From the NCBI RefSeq assembly GCF_030272615.1, contig NC_081415.1, forward strand, positions 101,350,796-101,414,795: 64,000 bases of DNA, in the 5' to 3' direction. Made by a program: the position numbers and the translations under genes. Origin of the DNA: Cryptomeria japonica (taxonomy: Eukaryota > Streptophyta > Pinopsida > Cupressales > Cupressaceae). Shown in pieces: positions 1-12,492 of the stretch (positions within the stretch are counted from its first letter, which is position 1; every line of letters begins with the position of its first letter). The notes beneath the pieces are model-generated. The model was not told the origin of the DNA. It searched no databases and saw nothing but the letters and a program-made list of their open reading frames with translations.

Positions 1-619
1 TTGCTTTTAGATGAATACCCAAGAAATATTCTTTCATCACTTCTAGGATCAAATTTACCAATATAATCATCTTTCCTAATGTAACATTTGCTTCCAAATA
101 TTCTGAAGTACTTAAGAGTAGGAATATTACCAAAACATAGTTCATAGGGTGTCTTACTGGTTTCACCTTTGATATGAACTCTATTGAAAGTGTAAACCAT
201 TGTATTCACTGCTTCTCTCCAATACATATGAGGTAGATTTTCTTCTGATATCATGCTTCTAGCTACATCCAGAATAGTTATATTCTTCCTTTCCACAACT
301 ACATTTTCCTGAGGTGTCTGGGGTGCTGATAATTGTCTTCTTATTCCATTCACTTCACAAAATGTATTGAACTCCTTATATGTAAATTCACCTCCTTGAT
401 CTGATCTTAAACATTTGATTTTCTTGCCAGTTTCATTCTCTACAAGTGCCTTGAATAGTTTGAATTTCCCAAAAGCTTTTGATTTCTCCCTGAGAAAAGT
501 AACCCAGCACATTCTAGAATAATCATCAATGATTAGCATAAAGTATCTATCTCCCTATAGACTTCTTGTTCTTACCAGACCACATAAGTCAGTATGAATT
601 AAATCAAGAACATTATTGG
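1..619 (-). pseudogene. Copia A integrase core fragment
   Basis: The minus strand reads as a copia integrase. It shows a first catalytic Asp in LDLIHTDLCG, then LIIDDYSRMCWV, CLRSDQGGEF with the second Asp, and VVVERKN with the Glu, followed by the conserved GYSSKS region. An in-frame TAG at about 556-558 stands where element B has Gln (SLQGDRYFM), as a C-to-T change would produce. The N-terminal part continues beyond the solo LTR at 2110. It joins viral cDNA into the genome in intact relatives; this copy cannot. Confidence 0.88.
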
Positions 620-2104
620 TGTAGATAGGAAATGTGGAAATCATCAAAGTAAATAACAAATTAGCCTAGCTCAATCACAAAACCAAATTGCAATGATAAC
701 AAAACCTACAAACATTCAATAGAGATATGAAAATGAAACATTCAATTCAAACACAAACCATCTCAAATGCGGATGTCTCCTCCATGATTCTCCATTGTCC
801 TTCTTTCTCCTTCAAATAGCTTTGTTTTGTGGATCTCACCTTCAAATGCATGAGCATAATGTGAAAGCAAGATTGACAAGATGGTAGTGCAAGAGTACTA
901 GAAGCGTGATTGATTTGGGGATTCGAAAATGTAATCAATTGGGATCTTTGATTGAAGAAATTCATCCAATTTATAAACAAATTGGAGAGATGACAAGATT
1001 AGCATGAAGAGATTTGAAAGGAAATTTCAAATCAAGAATGACAAATATGACAAATTATGACAAAATTGACACTTTCTATGCAAGATTGATTGATTGATAA
1101 TTATGACAAATTATGACAAATTGCTATGTCAAAATTGATTGATTGATAATTATGACAAAATATGACAAATTTGCTATGTCATTCCCATGAAATTAGGAGA
1201 AATATTAGAGAAAATAGAAAATTAGATAAATTAGAAATTAGGAAATTAGAAAATTGATGAAAATTAGAGAATTAGGAATTAGGAGAAATTAGTAAATTGG
1301 AAAATTAGGTAAATTAATTAATAATTTTTCATTTATTAATTATTTCACAAAGAGAGAAGGAATTAGTTAGCCAATTAAATAAACATTTAATTGTGACAAG
1401 AAGACTTAGGATAAATAAATAAATTATTAATCCTAGAGGGAAAATGACAAACAAGGTTAAATGAATAAATCATAAAACCCTAGAAGATGAATTAGAAATG
1501 CAAGGATGACAATTAGGTCTTGATGTAGGATCGATTTGATCATGATTCTGACTTGATAAAAGACCAATGTTGATAAATGACTTGATTGATAAATGCGCCA
1601 ATTGATGAGGAACAATGACTAATTGATCCAAATTGACATGATTGAGAAGGACAACGATCAATGACAAATTGATCGCAAAATGACAAGATTGAAAATGACA
1701 ATGATCGATGACAAATCGAATGACAACGATCGATGACAAATCGATCACCAGATGACAAGATTGAAAATGACAATGATCAATGATAAATCGATCGCAAGAT
1801 GACAAGATTGAAAAGAGGACAAAACCCTAATTAGGATTGACGATGTCCCAAATGATGACAAATGAGCATGCACATTGATGCGACAGGATAAGATCAACCA
1901 AAATCATGACTAAAGATTGTTATCGACAAGACCAAATTTGAAAGCAAGACAAATGAAGAATGCAAAAGAAGGACTTGATGCTCGCAAATGATAAAGACCA
2001 AGTGCGTAACATAGGAGAAATGTTAATGCGACACAAAAACCCTAAAATAAGGCAATGCGCCAATGTTAAAATACGACTCCGCAAGCCAGTTTTAGACGTC
2101 TACA
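620..2104. mobile_element. Solo LTR (1485 bp) inside copia A integrase, TSD ATTGG
   Basis: It begins TGTAGATAGG and ends GACGTCTACA, so it has TG..CA ends with a TGTAGA/TCTACA terminal inverted repeat. It is bordered by the 5-bp duplication ATTGG at 615-619 and 2105-2109. Removing it and one duplication restores colinearity with element B around 59040. No coding domain is present. The AT-rich tract resembles gypsy/Tat LTRs, and a TGTAGACGTC start on the minus strand suggests minus orientation; this is inference. It is the product of LTR-LTR recombination. Confidence 0.88.
1540..1815. repeat. Degenerate tandem repeat in the solo LTR
   Basis: Units of roughly 45-50 bp are built from GATGACAAGATTGAAAATGA and AATGATCGATGACAAATCGA. 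There are about four to five copies with indels. Small open frames across it are repeat artefacts. Confidence 0.7.
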
Positions 2105-2109
2105 ATTGG

Positions 2110-2660
2110 TTTTCTCAAAAATACTCTTAAAAGTTGTTCTAACTTGCTTTCCCATTTGAGATTCCTTACATATTGGATTATGAGGTTTTACAATCTAAGT
2201 TAAATCCCTTACTACCTTAGATGAACTAATATTCACAATGCAATCAAAATTTACATGACAGAGTCTTTTGTGCCATAACCAACTTTCATCAATGTGTGCA
2301 ATCAAGCATGTCTTTTCAATGTTATTCAAATGAAAGATATTACCTCTAGTCTGATTATCGGTTGCAATTTCCAAACCAATTCTATTCATGATTTTGCATT
2401 TACCATTCTTAAATTGTAACTGAAATCATTTTTCAACTAATTGACCAACACTCAAAAGATTGTGCTTCAAACCTTCAACATAATAAACATTGTCAGTATT
2501 GTGCTTACCATCAAAAGATATAGTGCCTTTTTCTTTGATCAAACAAGCTTTGTCATCTCCAAATCTTACTAGACCTCCATTGTATTCTTGAAAAGATAAG
2601 AATTTACTTTTATCACCAGTCATATGATGTGAACATCCGGAATCTACAATCCATTCATCA
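2110..2660 (-). pseudogene. Copia A protease and GAG-pre-integrase region
   Basis: Minus-strand translation gives EWIVDSGCSHHMTGD, the copia aspartic protease active site with DSG intact. LRFGDDK-type and HNLLSVGQLVEK motifs follow, then the GAG-pre-integrase stretch with DESWLWHKRLCHVNFD (His/His of the HHCC zinc fold). The frame is broken near 2425-2430, where a stop follows QLVEK. The match to element B at 59213-59600 is close throughout. The protease would process the polyprotein; this copy is non-functional. Confidence 0.88.
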
Positions 2661-3771
2661 TTTTCTTCAATTTTAGCTACCAGGGCCTGCTCTACCAGTG
2701 GAACAGTAGGTGTTAGTTGATCTTCTATTATTGCAACAAAATCACATCCATTGTCTCTTGGTTCTTCATCAGAATCAGTAACTCCTTCATCAGTATAGTA
2801 ACAAGATTTGTCTCTATTTTCTTAAATCTGTATCTCTGATATTCAGGGTTAGGCTTGTATGTTCTTTTAGCTTCTTCTCTTAATCTTGCATGTCTATCTG
2901 GACATCTAGATGTCATATGACCAATTTTATTATAGTTAACACATTTAAAAGGTGCTTTACCTTCATACTTACTTCCAATAGGACCTTTAGGAATTTTCCT
3001 TGCAAATAGTGCTTCAAGCTCTTCAAGTTCTTCATTTTCCTTCTTGATGTCTTCAAGTTCTCTTGCATAAAGTGCTTTCCAATCAGATTTATCAACTGAT
3101 GATGAAGATGCTACAGATGATGATGCTTTGAAAGCTAAATCTATCTTAGTTGTAGCAATAGGACCAAATTCCTCAAGCTCAAATGTTGAAAGTTTTCCAA
3201 CCAAGGTATCTCTAGACACTGATGTATTAGGCATAGTTCTTAACTCATTAATATCAGTTAATTTCATTTTGTATGCCGGTGGCAATGCTCTTAAAAATTT
3301 AGAAACAATTTCATCTTCACTTAAGGAACCTCCACATCATTGTATTCCCAAAAAAATTTCATTAACTCTTTCCATAAAAGCAAAAATTCTTTCATCTTCT
3401 TCCATTTTCAAATTTTCATACCTGACCCAGAAGCATTCCAGTTTTGTAATTTTGACAATGGTATCTCCTTCATTCAATGTTTCCAATTTGTCGCAAATAG
3501 CTTTAGCAGTCGATCGATCTGATAATCCAATGATTTATGATCTGACAAGGCGCTCAAAAGTGATTCTCTTTCTTTGCAATCATTCTCTTGATCCTTACCC
3601 AATGTAGGTGGATTAGGTTGATTCGGTGTAGGACCAACATAGCCATTCCTGTGTAACATCCCATATGTCTCTTCCAATGCAATTCAGATGAGTCCCCATT
3701 ACAATCTTCCATATACCATAGTTAGTTCCATCAAGTTTCAAACTATCCTTCTTGAAATAGTTAGTTTCCAT
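2661..3771 (-). pseudogene. Copia A Gag
   Basis: The probable start is the ATG at 3771-3769, followed by ETNYFKKDSLKLDGTNYGIW, the usual copia Gag opening (UBN2-type fold). The C-terminal part at 2728-3285 holds a coiled Glu/Lys-rich segment and a zinc knuckle that reads CVNYNKIGHMTSRC. The second zinc Cys has become Tyr; element B has CFDCNKIGHMASRC. Stops and frame changes lie between 3286 and 3474. Gag would package RNA into virus-like particles. Confidence 0.86.
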
Positions 3772-3814
3772 AGAATCTCCTCAAGTTGTTAAACTTCTAC
3801 AAAAAGAGGACTAG

Positions 3815-3826
3815 ACTCTGATACCA
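3815..3826 (-). promoter_or_regulatory. Copia A primer-binding site (initiator tRNA-Met)
   Basis: The minus strand reads TGGTATCAGAGT, matching the complement of the plant tRNA-iMet 3' end (TGGTATCAGAGC) in 11 of 12 positions. It lies two bases from the LTR end at 3829. This fixes the element's strand and LTR boundary. Confidence 0.9.
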
Positions 3827-3828
3827 AT

Positions 3829-4910
3829 TGTTAAGACCTAGAGGCAATTGAGAGGGGGGGGGTGAATCAGTTGTCTATTAATTTCAACCCAAATATACTT
3901 TAACCAAACTTGATGCTTAATACTGGTAAACCAAACTTAATGTCGGTAAACAGATTAACAGTTAATAATAGTACCGATGAAACTTAATGCATGAAACAAA
4001 AAGAGAAACAATATCCACAACACATAACATAGAGATTTGTACATGGAAACCCTGTAAGGGGAAAAACCACAGTGGGAAACCTTACCAACAATCAAATGAT
4101 ACTGCTGTAGATAGTATGTGTATACAAATGGGGTTGCACATGTAGATAGGCCAACTGCCTAGAGCTCACTGCTCAATCACAATTTGAGAGTCACACTGAC
4201 TACAATTGGATGATTAAATCCAATGATAATGTACTGCTCTAAGTAGCATCTCCAATGCTAGATTTGGTATCAGTTAAGCTCTAATTATCTCCTTCAAACC
4301 TTCCTTGAATCTTCAAACAATGTTTGTGTGAGTAGCTCTTCTTATATTCGCATATACCAAATATCACAACCTTATAATACCTTATCTCATCTCCTATCCT
4401 CTCTCCTCTATCAATCTCATAATTGAGATCTTACATATATACCAAAACCTAAGACCAAATGTGTAGGTCATCTTACTAAGAATAATATAATAAAATCTAT
4501 TACAAGTAAGTCAAGATGTGATGCATCATGTCGGCTCAACAACAATATTAATTGATTAAACCATCTCCATAACATGTCATGCTGATCTAGAATAGATAAC
4601 GCTTGCCGATCCATAAGCTAGACCAATTTGTCGGTAACAACAAATATGTCAACCTGATTAGACCAATAACCAAATGTCCAAAACCAAGTGTCCAAACCAT
4701 ATCTTTGACATAACCAAGTGGTCTCCAGATGATAACAAGTCATCCTTAGTGCCAGTGAACAATATAACCTGTCAGTGAACTAGATACCGATGACTGTGCA
4801 TAAGTCACTAAACTTGCTGGCGAACATAACCAAAGATCTCCAGATGGATAAGTGTTGATAAGTGTTGACATCAATGACAAAACCAATGCAACATATCCAT
4901 AATACCAACA
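3829..4910 (-). repeat. Copia A 5' LTR (1082 bp)
   Basis: On the minus strand it runs from TGTTGGTATTATGG to GGTCTTAACA. It aligns along its length with the element B LTR at 60766-61816. A minus-strand TATATATG box lies at 4434-4441. The conserved copia block with GGAAAACC / GGGGAAAAACC sits near 4045-4085, and a G8 run at about 3855-3862 sits by the LTR end. The outer flank begins TTTTA; no duplication can be checked because the other end is off-window. Confidence 0.88.
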
Positions 4911-6317
4911 TTTTAATCAAAATAGCATAAACAATAGAATATCTGATTACAGCAATCTCACTCAATACATCTCATTCTGAATTCAATCTACTACAAATCC
5001 TATTATGCATGTTCTCAATATTATGAATATTTATCCTTCTTAACATTTGCATCTTTTATACCAGATGATATCAATTTTGATTGCATAGAATATGCTCCAA
5101 AGAATCCATGCACATGATGAGATAATATAAATCCATATCCATGCACACTATCATCCAAAGGAGAATATTCCAATGGTAGAAGGAATCAAACCACTCGACG
5201 ATGTGGAACTGAATAGGAACCACCCCCCATGCTAGGAAATGACATAAGGTTCCAACTCACACTCAAGACCTAAGCTGACACCTAACAACCAAAGGATACA
5301 ACATGACACCACAAGACTCCAACATAGATATACAACATCCAATTCACATCAAAAGGCTAAATCAAGCAATCAAACTCCCAAAGGTATAATCAACAAGTAA
5401 AGGCATGTGTATAATAGAGACATGTAGGGAAAGAGTTTCATCACATGCTATCCTCACAAAAGAAGGGGCCAAGCCTCACCCTGATAGACATGTGGAACCA
5501 TCTTGACTTTGGATCCATTCAAGGGCAATTGGTATACCGCTCCAATGGTATTCCCAATCTCATCTCAAGAACACACACTTTTAGGGCTATGAGGTGGGGC
5601 CACAAAACCAATTATTATCTTGTTTAGTGAATTCCTAAATACCCAAACCCATTAATAAATTATTAAGATTATCACTTGCAATTACAAGAAAAATCTTCAT
5701 GTGGTTCCATCAAGTCTATACCCCCTCCTATAGGCCTAATGCTCAAGACCCTGGTCCACACACGCAAGAGCCCACTCTCCCTACCATGGACCAAAACCAT
5801 AGGGTAACACATAACAAGTACATCACAATAACAACATGAATCTCAACATAGAATGCATCCAAAACTTATTACAAATATGATACAACTGAATCTCAAAGGT
5901 AATCATCAACATGCAATCCAAGAGCCACTTATTAATAACCAAGCCATAAGCTCAAAATCCCAAATTGCAACAATAAAGAAAGAGAGCTTCAAGAATGTCA
6001 AATACACATAAAAGTGGGAAACACATGAATCTGATAACATAGAGTAATCCTCCACAACAAGGCACAACATATCCTCTCGTTGGAGCTGGAAATTACCTTT
6101 CCTCAATAGCAAGGACACACTCAACTTGATAGAGAAAAATATCAATACCTCAACAGTCAAGCACAAAACCACTTGCTGGAGTCAAAATGGATTCATACAT
6201 ATCACAAATGAATAGCACAATGCCCAAAAACCACCAAACATGATAAAACAAGCCTCTGGAATGAAGATCAAGCCAAAAAGACCAACTGATGACCTCAAAC
6301 TGACCCAAAAACATGTT

Positions 6318-6392
6318 GCCACTACTTTAGTGCTTTTGCAGCCTAGAGTGGTGCTTTTATCAATTGTTTTAGTGCTTTTTTATTTGACTTGC
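6318..6392 (+). repeat. Three decayed leader-type motifs (TAGTGCTTTTG)
   Basis: TAGTGCTTTTG, TGGTGCTTTTA and TAGTGCTTTTT occur within 75 bp on the plus strand. They match the TAGCGCTTTTG units in element E after CG-to-TG decay. This suggests a remnant of a related element leader, but three short motifs are weak evidence. Confidence 0.4.
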
Positions 6393-9359
6393 AAATTTTG
6401 AAAAATGGGATGCAAAGGTATTCAAACTTTCCTAGATTTGGGAACAAGCTCAATTAGGGTCCAAAATCAACCCACTAGTCATCAAAAGTCAACAAGAAAG
6501 CAGAATAGGATTTGCATAAAACCAGATAGTCCAATCATCCAAGAATTTCAGCTTTTATAAGGAAACATATGCATGGGAGAGTTGTAGACACAACCATACT
6601 TAATCAAATCACACCAAAAAGACTTCAAACCTTAAGAAACCCTAAAATAGGATAAGCTAGGGAAAATAAAGCCTCAACAATCCAATATCAACACGTAATA
6701 CACTCACAAGAGAGTATAACAATGCAAATCATAAATTATTCATACCCATTCCTAGCACTACACAAAATCAGATTTCTATTTCGAATGCAATCTTTATCAA
6801 AATCATTCCTTTCAATCAAACCAATAATAACAACTGATTCATTCTCAAAAAAATTCATCAAGACAATATTTCTTGTAAATCAAAATCTAAGAATAGGGCA
6901 ATCAAATCCAACCTGGAAAACAAAGCAAGGGCAAAGAAAATCCAATGAAGAACTCCAAATCTAGCAAGCTCCCAAGCGCAATCCAAAATCAAAACCAAAA
7001 TCTAAATCCTTTAAGCATTCTAAAAAATTTCTCCCAAAAGCCAACCTCCCGTGAATGCATAGGAAATCATAAAAAATATAAAAAATTAAACCCAAAACTT
7101 TATTAAAAGCCGACCAATTAGATTAATCCTCAAAACCATATATTATACCAACCCTCACAAAGTTCAAGGAAAATAATAAATAAATATAATATTTGTCTAC
7201 CTCCCACCATACAACCAATTAAATAAGAGGGTAGGTAGGTTTAATTAAAAATCAATTTAACCAAGGGTAAAAAGACAATCAATTAAAATAATAACTTGCA
7301 TACCCAAGATAAAATATTATTCACAAATAATACTATTTATTCACCCAATAAATAATAAACCACAACATAAATTAAATAAATAACCATGGATAATAATATT
7401 TATCCATTAATAAAATATTAATGCCTTATTTAATTAATATTAATTAATTAATACCAATAATTAAATAAATAGCCATAAATAAATAATAACAATAGAAAAT
7501 CCAAAAATACATCATTAAAGTAAATAAAATAAAATAAATATAAAATCCAACAATTAGCAATTAATAAAAAATTAAAATATAAATAAATAAAATCCATTTG
7601 ACAATAAATAAATAAGAAATAATACTTAAGCTCTTGTTAAACAATAAATCAAATGTAAAATTAATTAAATTAATTAAACATTAATAAAATCAAAAATAAA
7701 TATTAAATAATTAAATAATCACACGTCTCTAAATATGAATAATCATAGACTCACATCACCTTATGCCAACAAAGGGTACAATCAACAATTCAAGACTCTA
7801 ACATCAAGTTGTGTTGTGACATGACTAACAAGGTATACAACTTAAACCTAGAGTGTGTGAGGGAAACTATGTCTCCAACAACTTGCCATTAGGATAGAGA
7901 CACGCTCAGACCTATGAAGCCAGGTGGAGTTGATGTCTAGTACCTGCAATCCTACAACCACCATTCAACATACATATACATCACAATAAGCAAACAAGTG
8001 ATAGAGAATCGCAACATCATATCATACTCGCTATAAGTGATATGACATCATCTCTACTCACAAAGACAGTCACACAATATATCATCAAGACATCACATAA
8101 AATCATGATCATGATATAGGGTTAGTACCTTCATAGCATCATAAGTCATATAAATCTCCAAACATGATAAGTCATATCAAATGACATAAATCCACATTGA
8201 GTAACTAGCATCATCAATACCATCTAAACATCAACCATATGTCTAAATAAATCTATCAATGCTTAAGTCAAAATGCAAGTCTATGAGAAGCACTACATTT
8301 TTGGGTGGAAGAATGGAGGACTAGGATTCAAAGTAGTATGAAAAGTTAAGATTGCATGGAAGGGGTTGAGTTGGATTGAAGGCTTAGCCTTGTGACAAGT
8401 GTCACAAGGTGGAGATATTGGGAAGAACATGAGGATGACACGTGTAAACAAAAGTGGCAAAGTGGAAGAGGTGTAAGAACAAATAAATGACAAATGGAGG
8501 AAAAGGGAAAGTGTTTTGGGAAGAACACTCTCACACATGTGATAGCATCAAATAAAACATTTGGTCAAAAGATGAGTTGCATGGGAAAGTGAAATGTGCA
8601 TGCAAGTCATTTATGAGGGCTTGTCACATGCAAACATAGGAGCTTAGGAGGAATTAAAAATTAGGAAAAATTTTAATGGGGTTAGGAATCAAGGGATTAG
8701 TTAATTAATTAAGAAATTAATTAACTAATTAGGATTAGAGAAATTTAGAATTTTAGGCTAAGATTGGGTTTGATTAATTAAAATTAATCAGACCTTAGAA
8801 AAATAGTTAGACACATAATTAATTACAAAATTAATTATGAAAGAAGATAATAATTAATTAAATATAATTTCATTAAATATCACGATGAGAAGAAAAAAGG
8901 TTAAAAGTGAACTTAAATTAATAATAAATTCAAGTAGTTCAATTTAGATGTCTATAAAATCATTTTTTAATCTCATATCTTCATTGATTCTTCATTCTAG
9001 GATTCTTGTTCTTTTATATATGTCCATTTTGATTTTAGGCACGTATTTAAATGTATTGTTTAGAAATGTTTGCATTGTTTTATTATATAGTTAGACTTGG
9101 AATTATTAGATTACTTTATTCTGATACTTTTTATTATTATAAGAAAACACATTTCTTGTTACCATTGACCTATTTTGATTACTAATGATTAGTATTATAA
9201 TATTTTTTTACATGATTAAATGTTTGAAATAAAAAGGAAAATATCGTGTTTATTTATTAATATAAATTGATTTGATTTGTTTAAGATTATTATATGTAAT
9301 TATTGTTTACTTTAAGTGGATACTTTTTTCTTGATTAGATGAGGTCAAATTACAAAAAT

Positions 9360-9897
9360 AAAATCAAATATATATTAGAATTAAAATTTGAGAAGGCATT
9401 AAAGAGTTGAAGTTTAAGTGGCTAAATATTAGCCTCCTCTTAAGTCCACTTTTGTGACTTTATGTTGTCTTGGTACATTTGAAAGTAGGCATAATTGTGT
9501 TGACATTAACATGAGTCACATCCCCAACTTACAAAATTTATACATATATTTTATTGATGATGACAATCGTAATTTAATAACAATTTAGAAGGAAAATCAC
9601 ATTCTTTTTAGTTTGACCAAAATTCAAATCTTTTGAAAACATAATACAAAATGAATCAAACTCTTATATTAAATTACAAAAATAATATAATTTTTAACAT
9701 AAAATCTTTACTTACATATACCTTTTAAAACATGTTAAACTTACATGTAAAATATTAAATATTAAAATAAAACAAGGAAAAAGAAAAAGAAACAAAGTTG
9801 ATCAAAATAATAGAATGAAATCAAATATATATTTAAATTAAATTTGTAGAGAGAATTAAAGGGTTGGAGCACGGTTAAATATTAGTCTCATTCTAAG
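9360..9897 (+). repeat. Flanking direct repeat left of element E
   Basis: Two similar blocks of about 80-90 bp lie at about 9360-9450 and 9820-9897. Both contain AAATCAAATATATAT, a GAATTAAA..GTTG stretch and TAAATATTAGYCTC..CTAAG. The second copy ends exactly where the homology between the two E LTRs begins (9898). Confidence 0.55.
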
Positions 9898-11324
9898 CTA
9901 AATGGCACAAGGTTAGTCTAAGATCAAAGAACACAAAAACACACAAAACATTAGTGTTAATCAATCGAAAACTAATCTAAAAAGGCATACCAAAAGAGAG
10001 ACTACAAGCATGCAAGCATATTTAACTATCAAAGCAAACATGATGAGGCATCTCCAAATACCTCCTAACATACTCCTAGTTCCTTCTCCCTTGTTCCTCT
10101 CCTCTCCAAGTTCCAAAATAGTGTAGCTCTCAGCAGCTTTTTGCACTATGGATGCTTATGGAGGATTGAGATTTGTAGTATAGCTTCAAATATGAAATGA
10201 AAAGATAATTTTATGCTAAAATGATGTATTTTAACCAAAAAGACAAGATTTAGATATGCTATGCTAAATGCTCTCTAAAATGTCTATAGTCTAAATGCTT
10301 ACAAGTTTTCAGGATCTGGATTATGAAAGAATGGGCTCTATTTATAGGAAAAATGGAGTAATGGGTGGCCAGGATTGAATGGTTTAATCAAGGGTCAAGC
10401 TTGAAAGTTGGGAATCCATGTGCACAATTGACACCAATGAAATGGTGACAAATGACAACATAGGGTTGGGTTGAAAGAAGAGGTTGGAGGCATTAAAGGC
10501 CTGAGAAGACCTCATGGTTATCTAAAGGCTAAGAGTCAAGTCTAAATTAGGATTACCCACTGGATTAGGAGTTAATCCAAGGATAAACCTTTGTGCAAAT
10601 GATTAAGAGATAATCATGGTCAAAGCATTAAAGGCTTGATGAGACCCTTGGGTTGGGTAGAGGTTGAGTCAAAACAAATATTTTAACCATGTGGAAGGGT
10701 TTGGGTTAACCATTAATGGTTTTTGGAGACTTTGGGGATTAAGTGGTTGAAAGTTGGAAGCCTTTAATGGTTATCAAAGACTTTGAGGAATTAAGTGGTT
10801 GAAGGTTGAAAGCCTTTAATGGTTATCAAAGACTTTTAGACTTTGAGAAGTGACTCCATTTTGCTTAGGAATGTGACAATAAGTAGGAGATGGATTAGGC
10901 TAATTAGGAAGGGATTAGAAGAATCTAGAAGGGGATTAGATTTTTGCAAGTGGATTTGGTGGGTGAGGAAAAATAAGATTTTATTTAAAATAAAAGTTCA
11001 TTTATTTCAATAAATGTGTGCAAATTGCATTTGTAGAAAAATGCAAGTGGGGTGGGGATAATGATTTAAATAAATGTTTTATTTAATTTATTTAAAAGAG
11101 GAAAAGGGGATTTAATTAAATAAATAGATTTTATTTATTTAATTGAATGGAATTGGATTTAATGAATTAATTAAAATAAATTGAATAATTTATTTAATTA
11201 ATAGGAGAATGTTTGGAGATGAATTAATTAAATATTAATTTAATTAATTGATGGCTAGTGGATTTTTAATCAAATAAATACGAAATATTCATTTTATTAA
11301 AATGGACAGATTTGTGTGACTACA
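9898..11324 (-). repeat. Element E 3' LTR (left copy, 1427 bp)
   Basis: It is nearly identical to 27195-28621. I count about 19 substitutions by eye (about 1.3%) and no large indel. The outer 10 bp present in the right copy (TGATGCCCTC) are missing or replaced here. A minus-strand TATAAATAG lies at 10338-10346. A 61-codon open frame at 9961-10146 is shared by both LTRs; I treat it as chance. Confidence 0.93.
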
Positions 11325-11338
11325 TTTGCCCCTCTTTG
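11325..11338 (-). promoter_or_regulatory. Element E polypurine tract
   Basis: The minus strand reads CAAAGAGGGGCAAA, directly against the LTR start TGTAGTCACAC. This is the plus-strand primer for reverse transcription and confirms the orientation. Confidence 0.88.
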
Positions 11339-11929
11339 AGATGGTGCAGTTTATCGCATCGTTTCAAAGAAAGAAAAACTGGTGTGAAGAAATGCCCCAT
11401 AAAATGTAAATTTAATGGGTGGTATGCCCCATAAAATATAAATTTAATGGGTGGTATGCCCCCTCGAGAGATAGGCCGAAAAATTTTGAAAAATCGGGCG
11501 ATCTCTCGAAAAAGAATGAAAATTGGCAGGGTGATAGAAGAGAAGTTAGGTATACTGGTGAAAAATAGAAGAAATCGGGGGAAATATGGAGAAATGGGGG
11601 GCTTGGGAAGCTCACGGGGACCACGGCGATGAGCGGAGCAAAGTTACGGTGATGGCGGGGGGTCTAAATGGGGTGAAAGGGGTGAAAATAGGATCATTTG
11701 TGACCGCGACCAGTTGAAAACGAGAGCTCTGACAGTGACATTTGGAGGAGCAAGGAGGAGCTACTATGCCGATTCCGATCACCAAGCACAGATTCGAGCG
11801 AGTCCGCCGGTTCCAGCGCCCAGCCGACTACGGACCAGCGATACGCAAATTCGAAAACTGACTTTTTAGGCATTTTTGATAGGTTTTTAGCTGAGTCCAA
11901 GTCAAGTCGGAGCAAGAGCACTAGAACTA

Positions 11930-12225
11930 TGGTTTTAGCGCTTTTGCTCCATGAATTAGCATTATTGTGCTGCAATAGCGCTATTGTGGTCTGGTTTGAG
12001 CGCTTTTGTATTCATTAGCGCTAATGTAGGCAAGTTTTAGCACACTTGACAAAGTAGCGCTATGGTGGGGTTAATTGAGCGCTATTGATGTGTAATAGCG
12101 CTATTGGATAGCGGGTTGAGTGCTTTTGTTTTTGTAGTGCTATTGTAGAGCTGTTTGAGCGCTTTTGCTAGGTTTGTAGCGCTATTGTGGAAAACTAGCA
12201 CTTTTGTAGATAAAATAACGCTTTT
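11930..12225 (+). repeat. AGCGCTwTTG motif array upstream of the PMD gene
   Basis: About 14 copies of TAGCGCTATTG / GAGCGCTTTTG, or one-step variants, lie in 300 bp at irregular 15-30 bp spacing. Examples are AGCGCTTTTG near 11937, TAGCGCTATTG near 11977 and 12100, and GAGCGCTTTTG near 12157. AGCGCT is palindromic, but the trailing TTG/TTTTG gives polarity, and here it reads on the plus strand toward the PMD gene. A matching array in opposite orientation lies at 26815-27110. Confidence 0.8.
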
Positions 12226-12492
12226 GCCTTAGGATAATGAGATGCCCCAGTTTTGGACAAAATAAATCGCCTGATGCATAATGATTGATGGATGGTGAGG
12301 TGAAGTGGGAGTTGTTTTGAACCATAGCAACCTGATGAGACTTAGGTCATTTATTAGGATAAATGCCTGTTGAAGTCTAGGTGGCCATGATTGCTTACCT
12401 GTTGAGACCCAAAGATACTTGATCAAAGTATCTGATGATAGTCTAGGTTTAAACTTAAGAAAGTTTGATAACAAAACAACTGATAGTGAGTG

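Larger units (their letters stand above)
1..4910 (-). mobile_element. Ty1/copia element A, 5' portion (runs off left edge)
   Basis: Minus-strand LTR retrotransposon. From right to left it shows an LTR (3829-4910), an initiator tRNA-Met PBS, gag, protease, the GAG-pre-integrase region and the start of integrase. RT, RNase H and the 3' LTR lie outside the window. It is colinear with element B at 56437-61816 and belongs to the same or a sister family. A solo LTR at 620-2104 interrupts it. Scattered stops and a lost zinc-knuckle cysteine show that it is dead. Confidence 0.92.
4911..9897. other. AT-rich intergenic or decayed repeat DNA, no gene seen
   Basis: No coding homology was recognised on either strand; the open frames are short and low in complexity. 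7060-7720 and 8640-8940 are very AT-rich (AATTAATTAA runs), like the U3 parts of the Tat LTRs nearby. 6318-6390 holds decayed copies of the element E leader motif. A TATAAAAT lies at about 8954. This may be an older, unrecognised gypsy element or its LTRs, but I could not pair any ends. Confidence 0.5.

Noticed and set aside
1470-1805. Overlapping minus-strand frames in the solo LTR
   Set aside because: They are made of the local tandem repeat (Ser/Cys/His-rich) and have no other support.
9961-10146. 61-codon minus-strand frame, also present at 27258-27443
   Set aside because: It is identical because the two LTRs are near-identical; no domain, and it lies in the LTR.
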